Of a DNA stretch of 64,000 nt, positions 10,101 to 19,137 are shown piece after piece (within the stretch, counting starts at the first letter, position 1; the number at the start of each line of letters is the position of its first letter). The stretch is taken from positions 93,694 through 157,693 of the forward strand of contig CAIVEI010000070.1 of the NCBI GenBank assembly GCA_903904835.1. Reading direction: 5' to 3'. The DNA is from an uncultured Schlesneria sp. (GTDB lineage: Bacteria; Planctomycetota; Planctomycetia; Planctomycetales; Planctomycetaceae). The position numbers and the translations under genes are program-made. Below the pieces are notes generated by a model. That model was not told the DNA's origin and made no database searches. It saw only the letters and a list, made by a program, of their open reading frames with translations.

Positions 10101-10315
10101 TGGTGCTGGATGATGTGACCGTGAACTTTGACCAGGAGCGGTCCGATGCCGCAGTGGAAACTTTGCTTGATTTCACTCGCGATGGCCAGCAATTGCTGGT
10201 GTTTACCAGCCATCTACACTACGCACAATTGTTTGAGAAGCGAGGGATTAAGCCGATTTACCTGCCGTCTCGCAATCCATCGGCGAGCTCGATCGAAGAA
10301 CGTCGTGCTGGGTGA
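7160..10315 (+). CDS. SbcC/YhaN-like AAA ATPase with a central membrane hairpin
   Basis: The 1051-residue protein has a split ABC/Rad50-type ATPase. Walker A is at residues 31-39 (GPNEAGKTT). Long coiled coils follow. The signature RLSGGTREQLFLSIRLAM lies near residue 950, and Walker B (PMVLDDVTVNFD) follows about 25 residues later. Between the coiled-coil arms, about residues 477-532, are two hydrophobic segments (WIYGILAWFTIAGFALFVTG and WLVGLIFIALSVFAGGTAWA). Bacillus YhaN also has a membrane hairpin; SbcC has a zinc hook there instead. The ATG at 7160 follows a GAGAGAA ribosome-binding stretch; a TTG at 7142 would add six residues. It likely forms a membrane-tethered complex with the SbcD-like protein upstream. 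Confidence 0.88.
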   Translation: MRITGIEIERFGVWQNYQQPLNREGLTVFYGPNEAGKTTLLRFIRGVLYGYPPDDQLIGNKKKTRRESQSGLLRVEHQSQEYEIRRTGFGENSGILSVKGIPSGEPTTAFMEELLASTDEKLFESVFAVGLPELQQFATLTADQVGDHLYGMTLGPQGRLLMELPHRANHELHRLLSNNGESLIPQLMKRHEELQRQSGHSFRQRDRYRELLRKKSDLDDRIIKQRNRQAELQTKLRGFSHLEKIHPPWSRCREYRHELNTLPDFSAFPADGVSQLQRLETDTNAAVQKRESLLAEVSQINQKLSEIRIDPEIRRFSGAVQILVEQRAVIKEIEPHIHELHAEAREQERAVVEHLSSLGPHWTMERLDSVQDSPKAHADFVQAAREYQAIDSKTRRMQRRYRRANARIRDKELAVRTELQDFGIPVEALNESINVAQKRLDQLIDLGRWHSKATQLENQTIGIDEQLEQLHDRHGIPNWIYGILAWFTIAGFALFVTGAYSAVYTGWLVGLIFIALSVFAGGTAWAFRNHFEQNLQEQVEQLRQQRRECETNRWTILKHIQSFIDESGLRRWWGDQVTPQDLASGELLAQASQRAADLDRSQREFHRVLQVRRRLSAIRGDLQLQQRELGNSRKNWCQTLSSLGFDETVHVDSAFEHWKHVIAARDVRRQYLETVEKSREIRRTFDRFRKQVETVGHRMQRPELNYGNPSEIVDLWEGELRTARQLSHERKQLQKLQIQRRKETVEYQRKIDVLNKSHDALLALAGVTHRSQLNHRLELMERRKQVESLLEQTARELEHLVKSQPDMAFVDEDLMQYNPKDAIGLIKQFNHEHTELEHHIEQTFEQLGTVKQELKQLEHDRRGTRIHRELSQVENDLQQAWLTWFSSSLAEEAIHEVAGQFEQANQPEMLAAAIPFLHKLTLGKYNHLWTPLGRKQLFVDDDKHESLPAERLSGGTREQLFLSIRLAMVKAFSKKGVDLPMVLDDVTVNFDQERSDAAVETLLDFTRDGQQLLVFTSHLHYAQLFEKRGIKPIYLPSRNPSASSIEERRAG

Positions 10316-10472
10316 GAGTGCATATTAGCCCGGCCTGATGAAAAGGTGAAACTGGCGCAGTCATAGAAGTGTTGCGCTTTTTTTGCGAAAAAGCGTCCCA
10401 AACACGGGGTCGCACGGCTTTGCACTTCTTGGGGGCCGAAACTTGACTAATGAGTCAAGTTTCAGAATTTCA

Positions 10473-10530
10473 TCAAAAGTAGCCATCGTCGCTCCGAGGC
10501 TGTCAGTTTTGTAAATTGAGAATGGTCACC
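10473..10530. repeat. Partial copy of the 20.5-20.9 kb repeat
   Basis: The block CAAAAGTAGCCATCGTCGCT, then GAGGCTGTCAGTTTTGTAAA and GAATGGT, matches the outer arms of the inverted repeat at 20516-20938 with a few substitutions. It is an isolated, shortened copy next to a terminator. Confidence 0.7.
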
Positions 10531-10532
10531 GT

Positions 10533-10563
10533 AAAAACGAAAAGAGGCGGGATAACCCGCCTC
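10533..10563 (-). terminator. Rho-independent terminator
   Basis: GAGGCGGG (10544-10551) pairs perfectly with CCCGCCTC (10556-10563) around an ATAA loop. On the minus strand the stem is followed by CTTTTCGTTTTT, so it suits the small basic-protein gene that ends at 10629. The other strand also has a T-rich tail (ATTCTTATTTTT), so it could terminate the plus-strand ATPase unit too. Confidence 0.75.
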
Positions 10564-10628
10564 ATTCTTATTTTTGATCGACGACAACTCGATTGAACGA
10601 AAAGCGTCATGGTCCGGCTGACGCCAGA

Positions 10629-10727
10629 CTAAACACCCAGCTTCTTGCGACGAGCCTTACGAGCCTTCGAGCTTGCTGGACGCTTGCCGTGGTTTGCTTT
10701 GTTGACCTTGCGGTTGGTTTTTGCCAT
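10629..10727 (-). CDS. 32-residue very basic protein, possibly ribosome-associated
   Basis: The gene is short but well supported: ATG at 10727, a GGAG ribosome-binding site eight bases upstream, a TAG stop, and a terminator downstream. The peptide begins MAKTNRKVNKANHGKRPASS and ends KARKARRKKLGV. About half its residues are Lys or Arg and it has no acidic residue. Its composition resembles small ribosomal proteins such as bTHX or bL34, but I do not recognise an exact family. I recall very similar short open frames in other planctomycetes, which would mean it is a conserved lineage gene; that is from memory only. Confidence 0.7.
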   Translation of the reverse strand: MAKTNRKVNKANHGKRPASSKARKARRKKLGV

Positions 10728-10997
10728 TTTTGTTCTCCGAAGTTTCGATGCAGCGGCAATGCCGCATTCATTGTGATCTTAAAAACCATTCCTGAACCGA
10801 CGCGAGATCGGCCCAACAGCATAGCAGACACGTTTGGGATTGAAAAGTGTCAAAGTGTGATAATCGTTTTCGAGATTTCGGCGGCGAGAAGCCGCCGGAA
10901 CTTGTGACGTTCGAATCAGGTGACGGCGGTCCTGACAACGCTGATCGACGGATTGTGTGCGACGGAAGTGCGCTCGCGTTTTGTGCTGGGATCGGGT

Positions 10998-11073
10998 GTT
11001 CAATTTCAAAATTGGCCACAGGGGGCGAATTATCTATGAAAACGGTCAGGCTGGCCAATTTTGAAATTTGAAC
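10998..11073. repeat. Long inverted repeat (about 21-base arms)
   Basis: GTTCAATTTCAAAATTGGCC at 10998-11017 is mirrored by GGCCAATTTTGAAATTTGAA at 11053-11072, with one inserted base. Pairing extends outward with a mismatch (TCGGGTG against CGCCCGA). The 33-base spacer has no obvious coding content. There is no T-run. It lies between the basic protein gene and the end of rpoN, in about 430 bases otherwise without a gene. Confidence 0.7.
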
Positions 11074-11163
11074 GCCCGACCCCCTCTTCGAAACAGAACA
11101 ACTCGCGAAGGATGAACCTACTTTGAATCCATCGTCAGACGTGCCCAAACCGGATGAGCCGCG

Positions 11164-12648
<1,485 letters not shown>

Positions 12649-12829
12649 TTTAGGATCTCAATTCAATCGCAGGGCAAAGTTCACGAACGAGTCGTGGTCT
12701 CTGCTTTAGCGATGAAAAAACACATCATTTTTAGTTAACTTCGACTTGCCCAACTTCGTTTTCGAATCACGATCTACGCATAAGTGTTTTCTGCTGCACG
12801 GGAGTCATTCCTCAAAAAAAACGCCAAAA

Positions 12830-13453
12830 TTAAAATGACTGTCGTCCTCGGATCGCATCAGCCAGCATTTCCCGATTGGCAAACTCTAGCACACTTCCCG
12901 AGGCAATCCCGCGAGCTAATCGCGTAATCTTGACCGGATCGTTTGCCAGCAAATTGGAGATGTAGAGTGCCGTTCCATCACCTTCGAGCGTTGGGTTTGT
13001 CGCCATCAGGATTTCTGTGACGCCACCGTGACGCACGCGTTTGACGAGAGCGTTGATATTTAAATCTTCGGGTCCCACGCCGTTGAGTGGTGCCAGCCGA
13101 CCCCCGAGAACGTGATAAACTCCGTTAAAGATCGAAGCGGCTTCGAGTGCAAGCAGGTCTCGCGGCTGCTCGACCACACAGACAGAGTGCTTGTCGCGAC
13201 GGGGATCGCTGCAAATACTGCAAGTCTCACCCTCGGTCAGGTTGAAGCAGATGGAACAAGGGCGAACAACCGTTTTGACCCGACGAATGGCCTCGGCCAG
13301 AGAATTGGCTTCGTCTTCGGAGCAGTCGAGCAAATGATTTGCGAGTCGCTCGGCCGACTTGCGTCCAATGCCAGGCAACTTCGCCAGACGCTCGATCAAG
13401 TTCCCCACGGCGGCTCCGTATGGATGTCGTGGTGGCTCCTCAATCCTTGCCAT
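12830..13453 (-). CDS. recR: Recombination protein RecR
   Basis: The 207-residue protein has the normal RecR layout: the helix-hairpin-helix [17 protein letters not shown], the four-cysteine zinc finger ([18 protein letters not shown]), and a Toprim domain starting at [14 protein letters not shown], with [15 protein letters not shown]. RecR works with RecO/RecF in loading RecA at gaps. It is the third gene of the widely conserved dnaX-ybaB-recR cluster, 35 bases after ybaB. Confidence 0.97.
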   Translation of the reverse strand: MARIEEPPRHPYGAAVGNLIERLAKLPGIGRKSAERLANHLLDCSEDEANSLAEAIRRVKTVVRPCSICFNLTEGETCSICSDPRRDKHSVCVVEQPRDLLALEAASIFNGVYHVLGGRLAPLNGVGPEDLNINALVKRVRHGGVTEILMATNPTLEGDGTALYISNLLANDPVKITRLARGIASGSVLEFANREMLADAIRGRQSF

Positions 13454-13488
13454 TAATCGTTACTCCCTCAATTGAAGGTGGCGCCCAA

Positions 13489-13842
13489 CTATTTACCTAA
13501 GCCCATTCCCGCCAAAACATCGCCCATTCCCGGCAAATTCAATCCGCCGGTGATAGAGCTCATCTCCTGAGCCTGCTTCTCAAGCAGTTTTTCAAGAGCC
13601 TGGTTTGTCGCGGCAACAACGAGGTCTTCCAGCATTTCTTTGTCGCCCGACTGAAACAATGCTGGATCGATTTTGCAGGCAAGAACTCTCATTGTGCCGC
13701 CCACCGTGACTCGGACCATCCCTGCACCCGCTTCACCATCACACTGCAAATTGGCGAGTCGTACTTTCGACTCAGCCATTTTTTCTTGTATCCCTTGAGC
13801 CTGCTTCATCAGCGAGGCGAATTGACCGATTTCTTTAAACAT
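13489..13842 (-). CDS. YbaB/EbfC family nucleoid-associated protein
   Basis: The 117-residue protein matches the YbaB/EbfC family in length and in core pattern. It has an N-terminal amphipathic helix (FASLMKQAQGIQEKMAESKV), a beta region (GEAGAGMVRVTVGGTMRVLA), then a helix (LEDLVVAATNQALEKLLEKQ). The end is glycine/methionine-rich (LPGMGDVLAGMGLGK). Family members form DNA-binding dimers. It starts five bases after the dnaX stop, which indicates translational coupling. Confidence 0.95.
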   Translation of the reverse strand: MFKEIGQFASLMKQAQGIQEKMAESKVRLANLQCDGEAGAGMVRVTVGGTMRVLACKIDPALFQSGDKEMLEDLVVAATNQALEKLLEKQAQEMSSITGGLNLPGMGDVLAGMGLGK

Positions 13843-13847
13843 GTCGA

Positions 13848-15653
13848 TTACTCCGATTGCACATCCGTCGAGTCACTTTCAACGGCCTCAACCACCAAGT
13901 CCTTAACCTTCCAACTCTTGACTCCGAAAACCCCCGTCACTTGCTGAAGATAGGTATCTTCGGGTTCGTCGACAATTTGAGTCCGATTGACCGGAGCCGC
14001 TACCGCTGCTGACTTGGGGACCGTCCCAACCGCTTCGGCCGACCGAAATCGGACTCGAATTGGCTGCCCCACGACTTCCGCGAGAATTGACTCCAGTCGA
14101 GCCACCGTGTCTGGTCGCTCCAACGTCTTCCTCTCCACATCATAGTTGATTGGGATGGAAAACTCCAATACGTTTGGCCCAATAATTGCTAATGAGCTGG
14201 CTCGCCTGACGGATGTGCCGGCAATATCGTTCAATCGGTCTGCAAGGATTGACTGTAAGTCATTTTCGCGACCGGGTTTCCATTCGAACTTCGATTTCGG
14301 TTCCGATTCGGGTTCGTTTAGATTTGGAACAGGTCCAGGCGCCGATTTGTTGGCAGGCAATGGGGCTATGTCATTTTTTTTTTCCGCCGGCCCCATTGGG
14401 ACCGACCTGGAACTAACTGACTGCGGCGTTGGCAACGACGGGGGTGGTGAAGAACCAGCGCCTTGATTCGAACTCGTGTTTCGAGGAACCGCAGCAGCGA
14501 CTTGCGTGACAACGACCCCACCCTTTAATTGAGCGATCAGGTCGTCGAGACGATCAAGGTCTTCCAGTAATGAAATTCGGACCAAAGCCAATTCAGCCAA
14601 AGCTCGACCATACGAGACGCGCTGCATTCTCGCTTTGGATTCGGCCAGAATCTGCATCCCTGTTGCAATCGTCTGGAGACCCCAGCGCTGGGATTGTTGC
14701 TGCAGAATTTCGCGGCAATCATTTCCCACGGACAAGAGGGGAACGTCTCCTGCTCCACATGCTGCGACCAGTAAGTCTCGGAAATAGGCGACAAGCTGAT
14801 CCGTAAATGCTTCGAGCTGGACTCCTTCCCGAAGCGCCGCATCAAGTCGAACCAAAGCCTCGTCTCGACGGCGCTCAATCAGAGCGTCGATCAGACCGGT
14901 CAATCGATCGTCAGGAGCCGTTCCGAGCAATCGATGGACGTCAGCACTGGTAATGTGCTCAGAGCCAAAAGCCAGCAGTTGGTCGAACAGCGATTGACTG
15001 TCTCGCATCGAACCGGCAGCTCGCCTGGCGACCAGATCCAATGCCGCCTCGTCGACCTGAAAGCCTTCTGCCTCAGCGAGTTGTCGCAATCGAATCGTGA
15101 TGTTGTCGGTCGAAATTGTCCCGAAATCAAACCGCTGGCAGCGAGACAGAATGGTGTCTGGAACCTTGTTTGCTTCGGTCGTACAAAACACAAATTTCAC
15201 CATCGGTGGCGGCTCTTCCAGCGTCTTGAGTAACGCGTTGAAGGCCTCTTTTGTCAGCATATGAACTTCGTCGATGATGTAGACTTTGTACTTCGAACGC
15301 ATCGACTTGATGTTCACGTTCGCTCGCAATGACCGGATGTCGTCAATACCGCGATTCGAAGCCCCGTCGATTTCCGAAACGTCGACATCCTGCCCGACGG
15401 AAATTCCACGGCATTGTTCGCATTCATTACAGGGGACCCCATCTTTGACAAAAGGGCAATTCAATGCCTTTGCAAAGATCCGAGCCATCGACGTTTTCCC
15501 AACACCTCGTGCCCCAGTGAAAAGATAGGCATGAGCGACCCGCCCCTCGTGAATCGCATTACGAAGAGTCTGAGCAACCCGTTCCTGACCGACAACTTCA
15601 GAAAATGTCTGCGGACGAAAACGCCTGGCAAGTACGGTGTACTGAGGTTCCAT
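13848..15653 (-). CDS. dnaX: DNA polymerase III subunit gamma/tau
   Basis: The full-length product is about 601 residues. The AAA+ clamp-loader part is complete: Walker A GARGVGKTS, the four-cysteine zinc site ending in PCNECEQC, the IIDEVHMLTKEAFNALLKTL box, and the LSRCQRFDF arginine finger. A proline/serine-rich linker and a tau-type C-terminal domain follow. The ATG at 15653 (MEPQYTVLARRFRPQTF) has GAGA at good spacing; an ATG nine bases earlier is possible. An A10 run at codons 424-427 (14374-14383) would allow frameshift or transcript slippage to make a short gamma form. ybaB and recR follow directly. Confidence 0.96.
   Translation of the reverse strand: MEPQYTVLARRFRPQTFSEVVGQERVAQTLRNAIHEGRVAHAYLFTGARGVGKTSMARIFAKALNCPFVKDGVPCNECEQCRGISVGQDVDVSEIDGASNRGIDDIRSLRANVNIKSMRSKYKVYIIDEVHMLTKEAFNALLKTLEEPPPMVKFVFCTTEANKVPDTILSRCQRFDFGTISTDNITIRLRQLAEAEGFQVDEAALDLVARRAAGSMRDSQSLFDQLLAFGSEHITSADVHRLLGTAPDDRLTGLIDALIERRRDEALVRLDAALREGVQLEAFTDQLVAYFRDLLVAACGAGDVPLLSVGNDCREILQQQSQRWGLQTIATGMQILAESKARMQRVSYGRALAELALVRISLLEDLDRLDDLIAQLKGGVVVTQVAAAVPRNTSSNQGAGSSPPPSLPTPQSVSSRSVPMGPAEKKNDIAPLPANKSAPGPVPNLNEPESEPKSKFEWKPGRENDLQSILADRLNDIAGTSVRRASSLAIIGPNVLEFSIPINYDVERKTLERPDTVARLESILAEVVGQPIRVRFRSAEAVGTVPKSAAVAAPVNRTQIVDEPEDTYLQQVTGVFGVKSWKVKDLVVEAVESDSTDVQSE
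14374..14383 (-). promoter_or_regulatory. A10 slippery sequence inside dnaX
   Basis: In the dnaX sense strand the sequence is GCG GAA AAA AAA AAT GAC ATA GCC. A -1 shift (or an extra A in the transcript) reads AAA then TGA. A +1 shift (or one A fewer) reads ATG ACA TAG. Both alternative frames therefore stop at once and give a product of about 426-430 residues, close to the 431 residues of E. coli gamma. It lies in the linker after the clamp-loader domains, where a short form should end. Confidence 0.65.
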
Positions 15654-15857
15654 AATCGGCATCTCACGGGAAGGTGGACGAGGTCGGTCGAAGCGACATC
15701 ATACCTGAGAGGGCCGCAGCTTAGAACTTGCTCAAGGGCATCTTGCTTTGTCATCGAAATTCGAGATTTGGATGTTTCCGAATCCCGGATCGCGGTGTAT
15801 CCCAGAAGGCATTGTGGGGTAACCGGTTAGGTTGTCGACATGCGTTTCACAAAGAAT

Positions 15858-15904
15858 GAGAAGAGCGCCGCCTGACCGGCGTCGGACAAGCAGCGCTCTT
15901 TTAT
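15858..15904 (-). terminator. Probable terminator after the DUF1111 gene
   Basis: AAGAGCGC and GCGCTCTT form an eight-base stem around about 22 bases that can pair further (GCCGGTC with GACGCCGG-like pairing is partial). It lies about 70 bases past the end of the di-haem gene in its direction of transcription. The T-tract is weak, so this call is tentative. Confidence 0.4.
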
Positions 15905-15970
15905 CTGGGGGCTGTGCGAGAAACAGATTTTGCGGGAGGTCAATAACTTTGGACACCTCGCAATCAAACT

Positions 15971-17245
15971 TTACAGCGAATTCAAAAATTGCAGCAATAA
16001 ACTTTGCTGCGAACTGGTCAGTTTCAAATACTGATTAACGGAATAAGCCGCTTCACCCGCATGGGCTCTGATGGCTGCGTCGACCGTGTGGGCACGACCA
16101 TCATGTAGGTACGGTCCGCTGGCGGACAAGCCCCAAAGTGGTGCCGTTCGCATCTCCCTCGGGCCGGCATTGCCTTGAGCAATCCCATCCCCGAGTGCCC
16201 CCATGTCGTGCAGTAACAAGTCTGAATAGAGTGAAACCGTTTGGGAATTCAACGCGGCGACGGAATTGGCTCCTGTTTTCATGGAAGGAACATGACAACT
16301 CGTGCAACCAATCTGCAGAAAGAATGTCGCACCAAAGGTTGTCGAAGCATTGGCGGGCTGAGCTGGTGGCGGGGCAGTGAAACGCATAAAGTCAGTCAGG
16401 CGATCAATCCCTGCTTTCCCGGAACGAGGGTCTGTCTGATCGTTAGGGGTTGGAACATTCGGTGGCTCCATCGCGGCCAACAATGTCTCGTTTCCATTGG
16501 GAGCATTTTCCACCGGATAAATTCGGTTGGTGATTCCCATTTCATTGACAAACGCGTCGGCAGAAAACGCGAGCAGGTTCGGCTGCTGGGCCTTCCAGCC
16601 AAACCGACCAACGAATGTTTTTCCTGTGACAGGATCAGTCACCATCGCGGCTCGGCCAAGGACACCATTGACTGGCTTCGATCGGACATTAGCGAGAATC
16701 GTTGCATCCGGGATCGCCTCAATGAGTCCTAATCCGAAGAGGGGCTGCGTATTTCTTTTCGCGGTGGTATTTGCCTGAGAGGGAATGACTTCAACCCCAA
16801 ACGGTTGCAATGCTCTCTCTTGAAGTAATGACCCGCCAAGTGCGATCAGCGGATCAAATACACCCGCTGTGGTCTTGCCAAATCGGGTCGTGTTAATTTC
16901 ACTGCTACCGCCGATTGCAGGACCCGAATGACAGGCAACGCATGAATCGCGATTAAAGATCGGCCCCAATCCATTTCCAGGATTCAATTTCGCCGTGAAA
17001 AGGTTCTGTCCGTCTTTCCAAGCCCCTTGTTGAGGTCCCGTCAGTCCCGCAAGTGCATCACCAAATCCGGGTGGAGGGGGTGATCCTGGTGCACCAGGTG
17101 GCTGTGTGGGTTGCGGCGGTGGAGGGGGTTGAGCCCCCAATTCCAGCGCCGGCAAGGCAAGAAATGCAATTGCGAGCGCTAACCAAAAATAACGGCGTAC
17201 GGTGATACGCCCCTTGTTGATGTTCACGATTTGTTCTCCAGACAT
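15971..17245 (-). CDS. Secreted di-haem c-type cytochrome, DUF1111 (di-haem oxidoreductase/peroxidase-like)
   Basis: The 424-residue protein has a signal peptide (YFWLALAIAFLALPALELGA) followed by a proline-rich linker. Two haem c sites are visible: CVACH (with its SGPAIGGS tail) and CTSCH. The block LFGLGLIEAIPDATI is typical of DUF1111, a family related to di-haem cytochrome c peroxidases and called thiol oxidoreductase in older annotation. It should act in the periplasm, transferring electrons to an unknown acceptor. A leader of some 13 residues precedes the signal core; the ATG at 17245 was kept. Confidence 0.88.
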   Translation of the reverse strand: MSGEQIVNINKGRITVRRYFWLALAIAFLALPALELGAQPPPPPQPTQPPGAPGSPPPPGFGDALAGLTGPQQGAWKDGQNLFTAKLNPGNGLGPIFNRDSCVACHSGPAIGGSSEINTTRFGKTTAGVFDPLIALGGSLLQERALQPFGVEVIPSQANTTAKRNTQPLFGLGLIEAIPDATILANVRSKPVNGVLGRAAMVTDPVTGKTFVGRFGWKAQQPNLLAFSADAFVNEMGITNRIYPVENAPNGNETLLAAMEPPNVPTPNDQTDPRSGKAGIDRLTDFMRFTAPPPAQPANASTTFGATFFLQIGCTSCHVPSMKTGANSVAALNSQTVSLYSDLLLHDMGALGDGIAQGNAGPREMRTAPLWGLSASGPYLHDGRAHTVDAAIRAHAGEAAYSVNQYLKLTSSQQSLLLQFLNSL

Positions 17246-17427
17246 GTGATGGTTTGAAATGAAAAGAGATCTCTTTCTCTTCTCTTAAACCACCGAACGG
17301 AGAACGGGTTCCGCATTTTGTGGCGATATTTTCCAAATAAAAAATGCGTCAAACAAATGAGACATTTGCATGATTTTTAACCAAATCGAGGTGCATTCCA
17401 TTTTTTCAAGCCCCATGAAGCGACTTG

Positions 17428-17661
17428 TCAGAAGACGTGCAGCGAGTAGAAAAGCGCTAAACCAAGCGTGACAACGGCGGCCCATTCTTTTCCATATGGG
17501 ACAGAAACCAGCCGGTAGCTTTCACCAAAGTAGACGAACGCATTAATCAGCAAGGCCGACAAATCGAACAGATTGGAGTGTTCTCGATTCACGAGCTTGT
17601 AAAGAAACGTCATCGTCAAAAAGAGGATCGAGTCATTCTTTATGGCGAGGGATGATTGAAA
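17428..17661 (-). pseudogene. Remnant of a membrane protein, possibly DUF2339
   Basis: A short minus-strand frame ends at 17428 and contains two hydrophobic helices (LFDLSALLINAFVYFG and WAAVVTLGLALFYSLHVF). These look like the repeated helices of long DUF2339 membrane proteins. No ribosome-binding site or long upstream frame is present. Just upstream a different minus frame (ending at 17640) reads FGEILEEIKKLRDVFNH, which also looks protein-like, so the area seems to hold decayed pieces. Assignment is weak. Confidence 0.3.
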
Positions 17662-17873
17662 ACATCACGCAGTTTTTTGATTTCTTCCAGAATCTCCCCA
17701 AAACTCCCGTTTGCGAGTCCCGGCCTTACAGACGAGCCGCTCGGCAGAAATTGCCGATTCCGGACTCAAAAGAGTCGGTTTCTGATGAATTCTGTCTCAG
17801 GCATCGCCGATTTTGTTGATGGTCGAGTCTCCCTGCGCGAAGGTTTTTCTGGCTCGCAACAAAGAGAATGAAC

Positions 17874-18185
17874 ATGCTTCGATGTCGAATGAGTTGCTGG
17901 ATCGGTTTTTTTCTGGCGGCAGTCTCGTTTTCAGTAGGGTCAGAACTCGCATCGGCCCAGCAAGGGTATGGCAATCGGGGGCTCTTCGGCCGTTGCAAAA
18001 ATCTTATACGGAACGGCTACCGCGGCCCGTATACACAAGAATCGGGGAATAACCCCTGGAGCGGACCATCGAATCGATTCTATGATTCCACTGGTCGCTG
18101 GACGGGAGATGGAGTCGATACAATGTCGACGTACAAGCCACCATGTCAGGCGATCGAGACTCGAAATTCAAATGATCCCAAGTGA
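17874..18185 (+). CDS. Small secreted protein of unknown function
   Basis: The 103-residue product has a signal peptide (WIGFFLAAVSFSVGSELASA, then QQGYGNRG). The mature part is short, rich in Gly, Asn, Tyr and Arg, with two cysteines far apart. I do not recognise a family. The ATG at 17874 has AAAGAGA at good spacing; the in-frame ATG at 17868 is too close to it. It is convergent with the DUF2007 gene. Confidence 0.6.
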   Translation: MLRCRMSCWIGFFLAAVSFSVGSELASAQQGYGNRGLFGRCKNLIRNGYRGPYTQESGNNPWSGPSNRFYDSTGRWTGDGVDTMSTYKPPCQAIETRNSNDPK

Positions 18186-18293
18186 TCGCAGATTCCGTCG
18201 ACGACAATTTACCCGCGCGACCGCCCAATGCCGTGCCAGGTCGACAGTGCTTCTCAATCACTTCAGGGAAATTGCCGGTTCGTCATGGTCCAG

Positions 18294-18602
18294 TCAGTCG
18301 TATTCCGACTCGGAATCGAGTTCTTCCTTGGGGACTTCTTGATCTCCCTCGGCCAATTCACGTTCCACACGTTGCCGATGTCGCTCTTCATGTTCTTCGA
18401 TCAATTGTCGCGCGAGAAGTTCATGCTCGATTGCAACGTGAATGTGACAGGGAATTCCCGAGAGACCCGGAAATGGTCCGTTGGCATCGTCGATGTAACT
18501 CGGAATCCCTTCGTCAGCCAGCATGGCCTTCACCAATTCGGCATCGAACTCGATCGGTGTGGAATAGACATTCACGAGGGTTTTCGATGAATCGGCGGTC
18601 AT
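18294..18602 (-). CDS. DUF2007-like putative signal-transducing protein
   Basis: The 102-residue protein opens with LVNVYSTPIEFDAELVKAML and IPSYIDDANG, the pattern of the DUF2007 fold (a short ferredoxin-like domain often annotated as putative signal transducing protein). A charged helical tail with many Glu and Arg follows. The start at 18602 is supported by GGAG upstream; a longer frame to 18677 lacks such a site and overlaps the neighbour. It begins 37 bases after the universal stress gene, so the two are probably cotranscribed. Confidence 0.72.
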   Translation of the reverse strand: MTADSSKTLVNVYSTPIEFDAELVKAMLADEGIPSYIDDANGPFPGLSGIPCHIHVAIEHELLARQLIEEHEERHRQRVERELAEGDQEVPKEELDSESEYD

Positions 18603-18639
18603 AATGGCAAACTCCTGATAATCGTACGAGATTCTGTTT

Positions 18640-19137
18640 CTACGCCAGGGAGGAAGCTGAGACTTGCGATGCCTCAATCAGAAACTGGTGTCCGCCGGGC
18701 CGGACGGTCAAAACGGGACAGGTGGCAACACGAACAATTTTCTCGGCGACGGAGCCAATCAGCAGATGAGAAAGCCCCGTTAGTCCGTGGGTTCCAACGA
18801 CGATCAGGTCGATCAAATGCTCTTCTGCATATTTCACGATTTCTTCGACGGCAAATCCAGTGATCACCGTACTGACGACCTTTCGTTCTTCCCCCCACGA
18901 GTTAATTTCGGTCGAAAAACGACGTTCGGCATCTTTTACCTGGTCGATCAATCCCACGTCCGGCATCGTCCACGAGGTTGAAGAATCAGGAAACGGGATG
19001 ACCGGGGGAACGACGACGTGCAACAAGTGCAACTCGGCCCCAAGCTGATCAGCGAGTGTGAGGGCATATTTCTGAGCCTCCGCAGCCGGCTCGCTGAAAT
19101 CCGTGGGAAAGAGAATTCGGCGAATCGAAACAGTCAT
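18640..19137 (-). CDS. Universal stress protein, UspA family
   Basis: The 165-residue protein begins RRILFPTDFSEPAAEAQKYA, the usual first strand and loop of UspA. Near its end it has the ATP-binding motif VVGTHGLTGLSHLLIGSVAE (G-x2-G-x9-G-S). The ATG at 19137 fits the family start. Upstream in-frame starts at 19215 and 19161 would add up to 26 unrelated residues. It is a single-domain ATP-binding type. It heads a two-gene unit with the DUF2007 gene. Confidence 0.92.
   Translation of the reverse strand: MTVSIRRILFPTDFSEPAAEAQKYALTLADQLGAELHLLHVVVPPVIPFPDSSTSWTMPDVGLIDQVKDAERRFSTEINSWGEERKVVSTVITGFAVEEIVKYAEEHLIDLIVVGTHGLTGLSHLLIGSVAEKIVRVATCPVLTVRPGGHQFLIEASQVSASSLA

Noticed and set aside
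10375..10395. A terminator from CGCTTTTT and AAAAAGCG
   Set aside because: The stem is mostly A-T pairs and no T-run follows in the direction of the ATPase gene; the GC-rich hairpin at 10544 is the better candidate.
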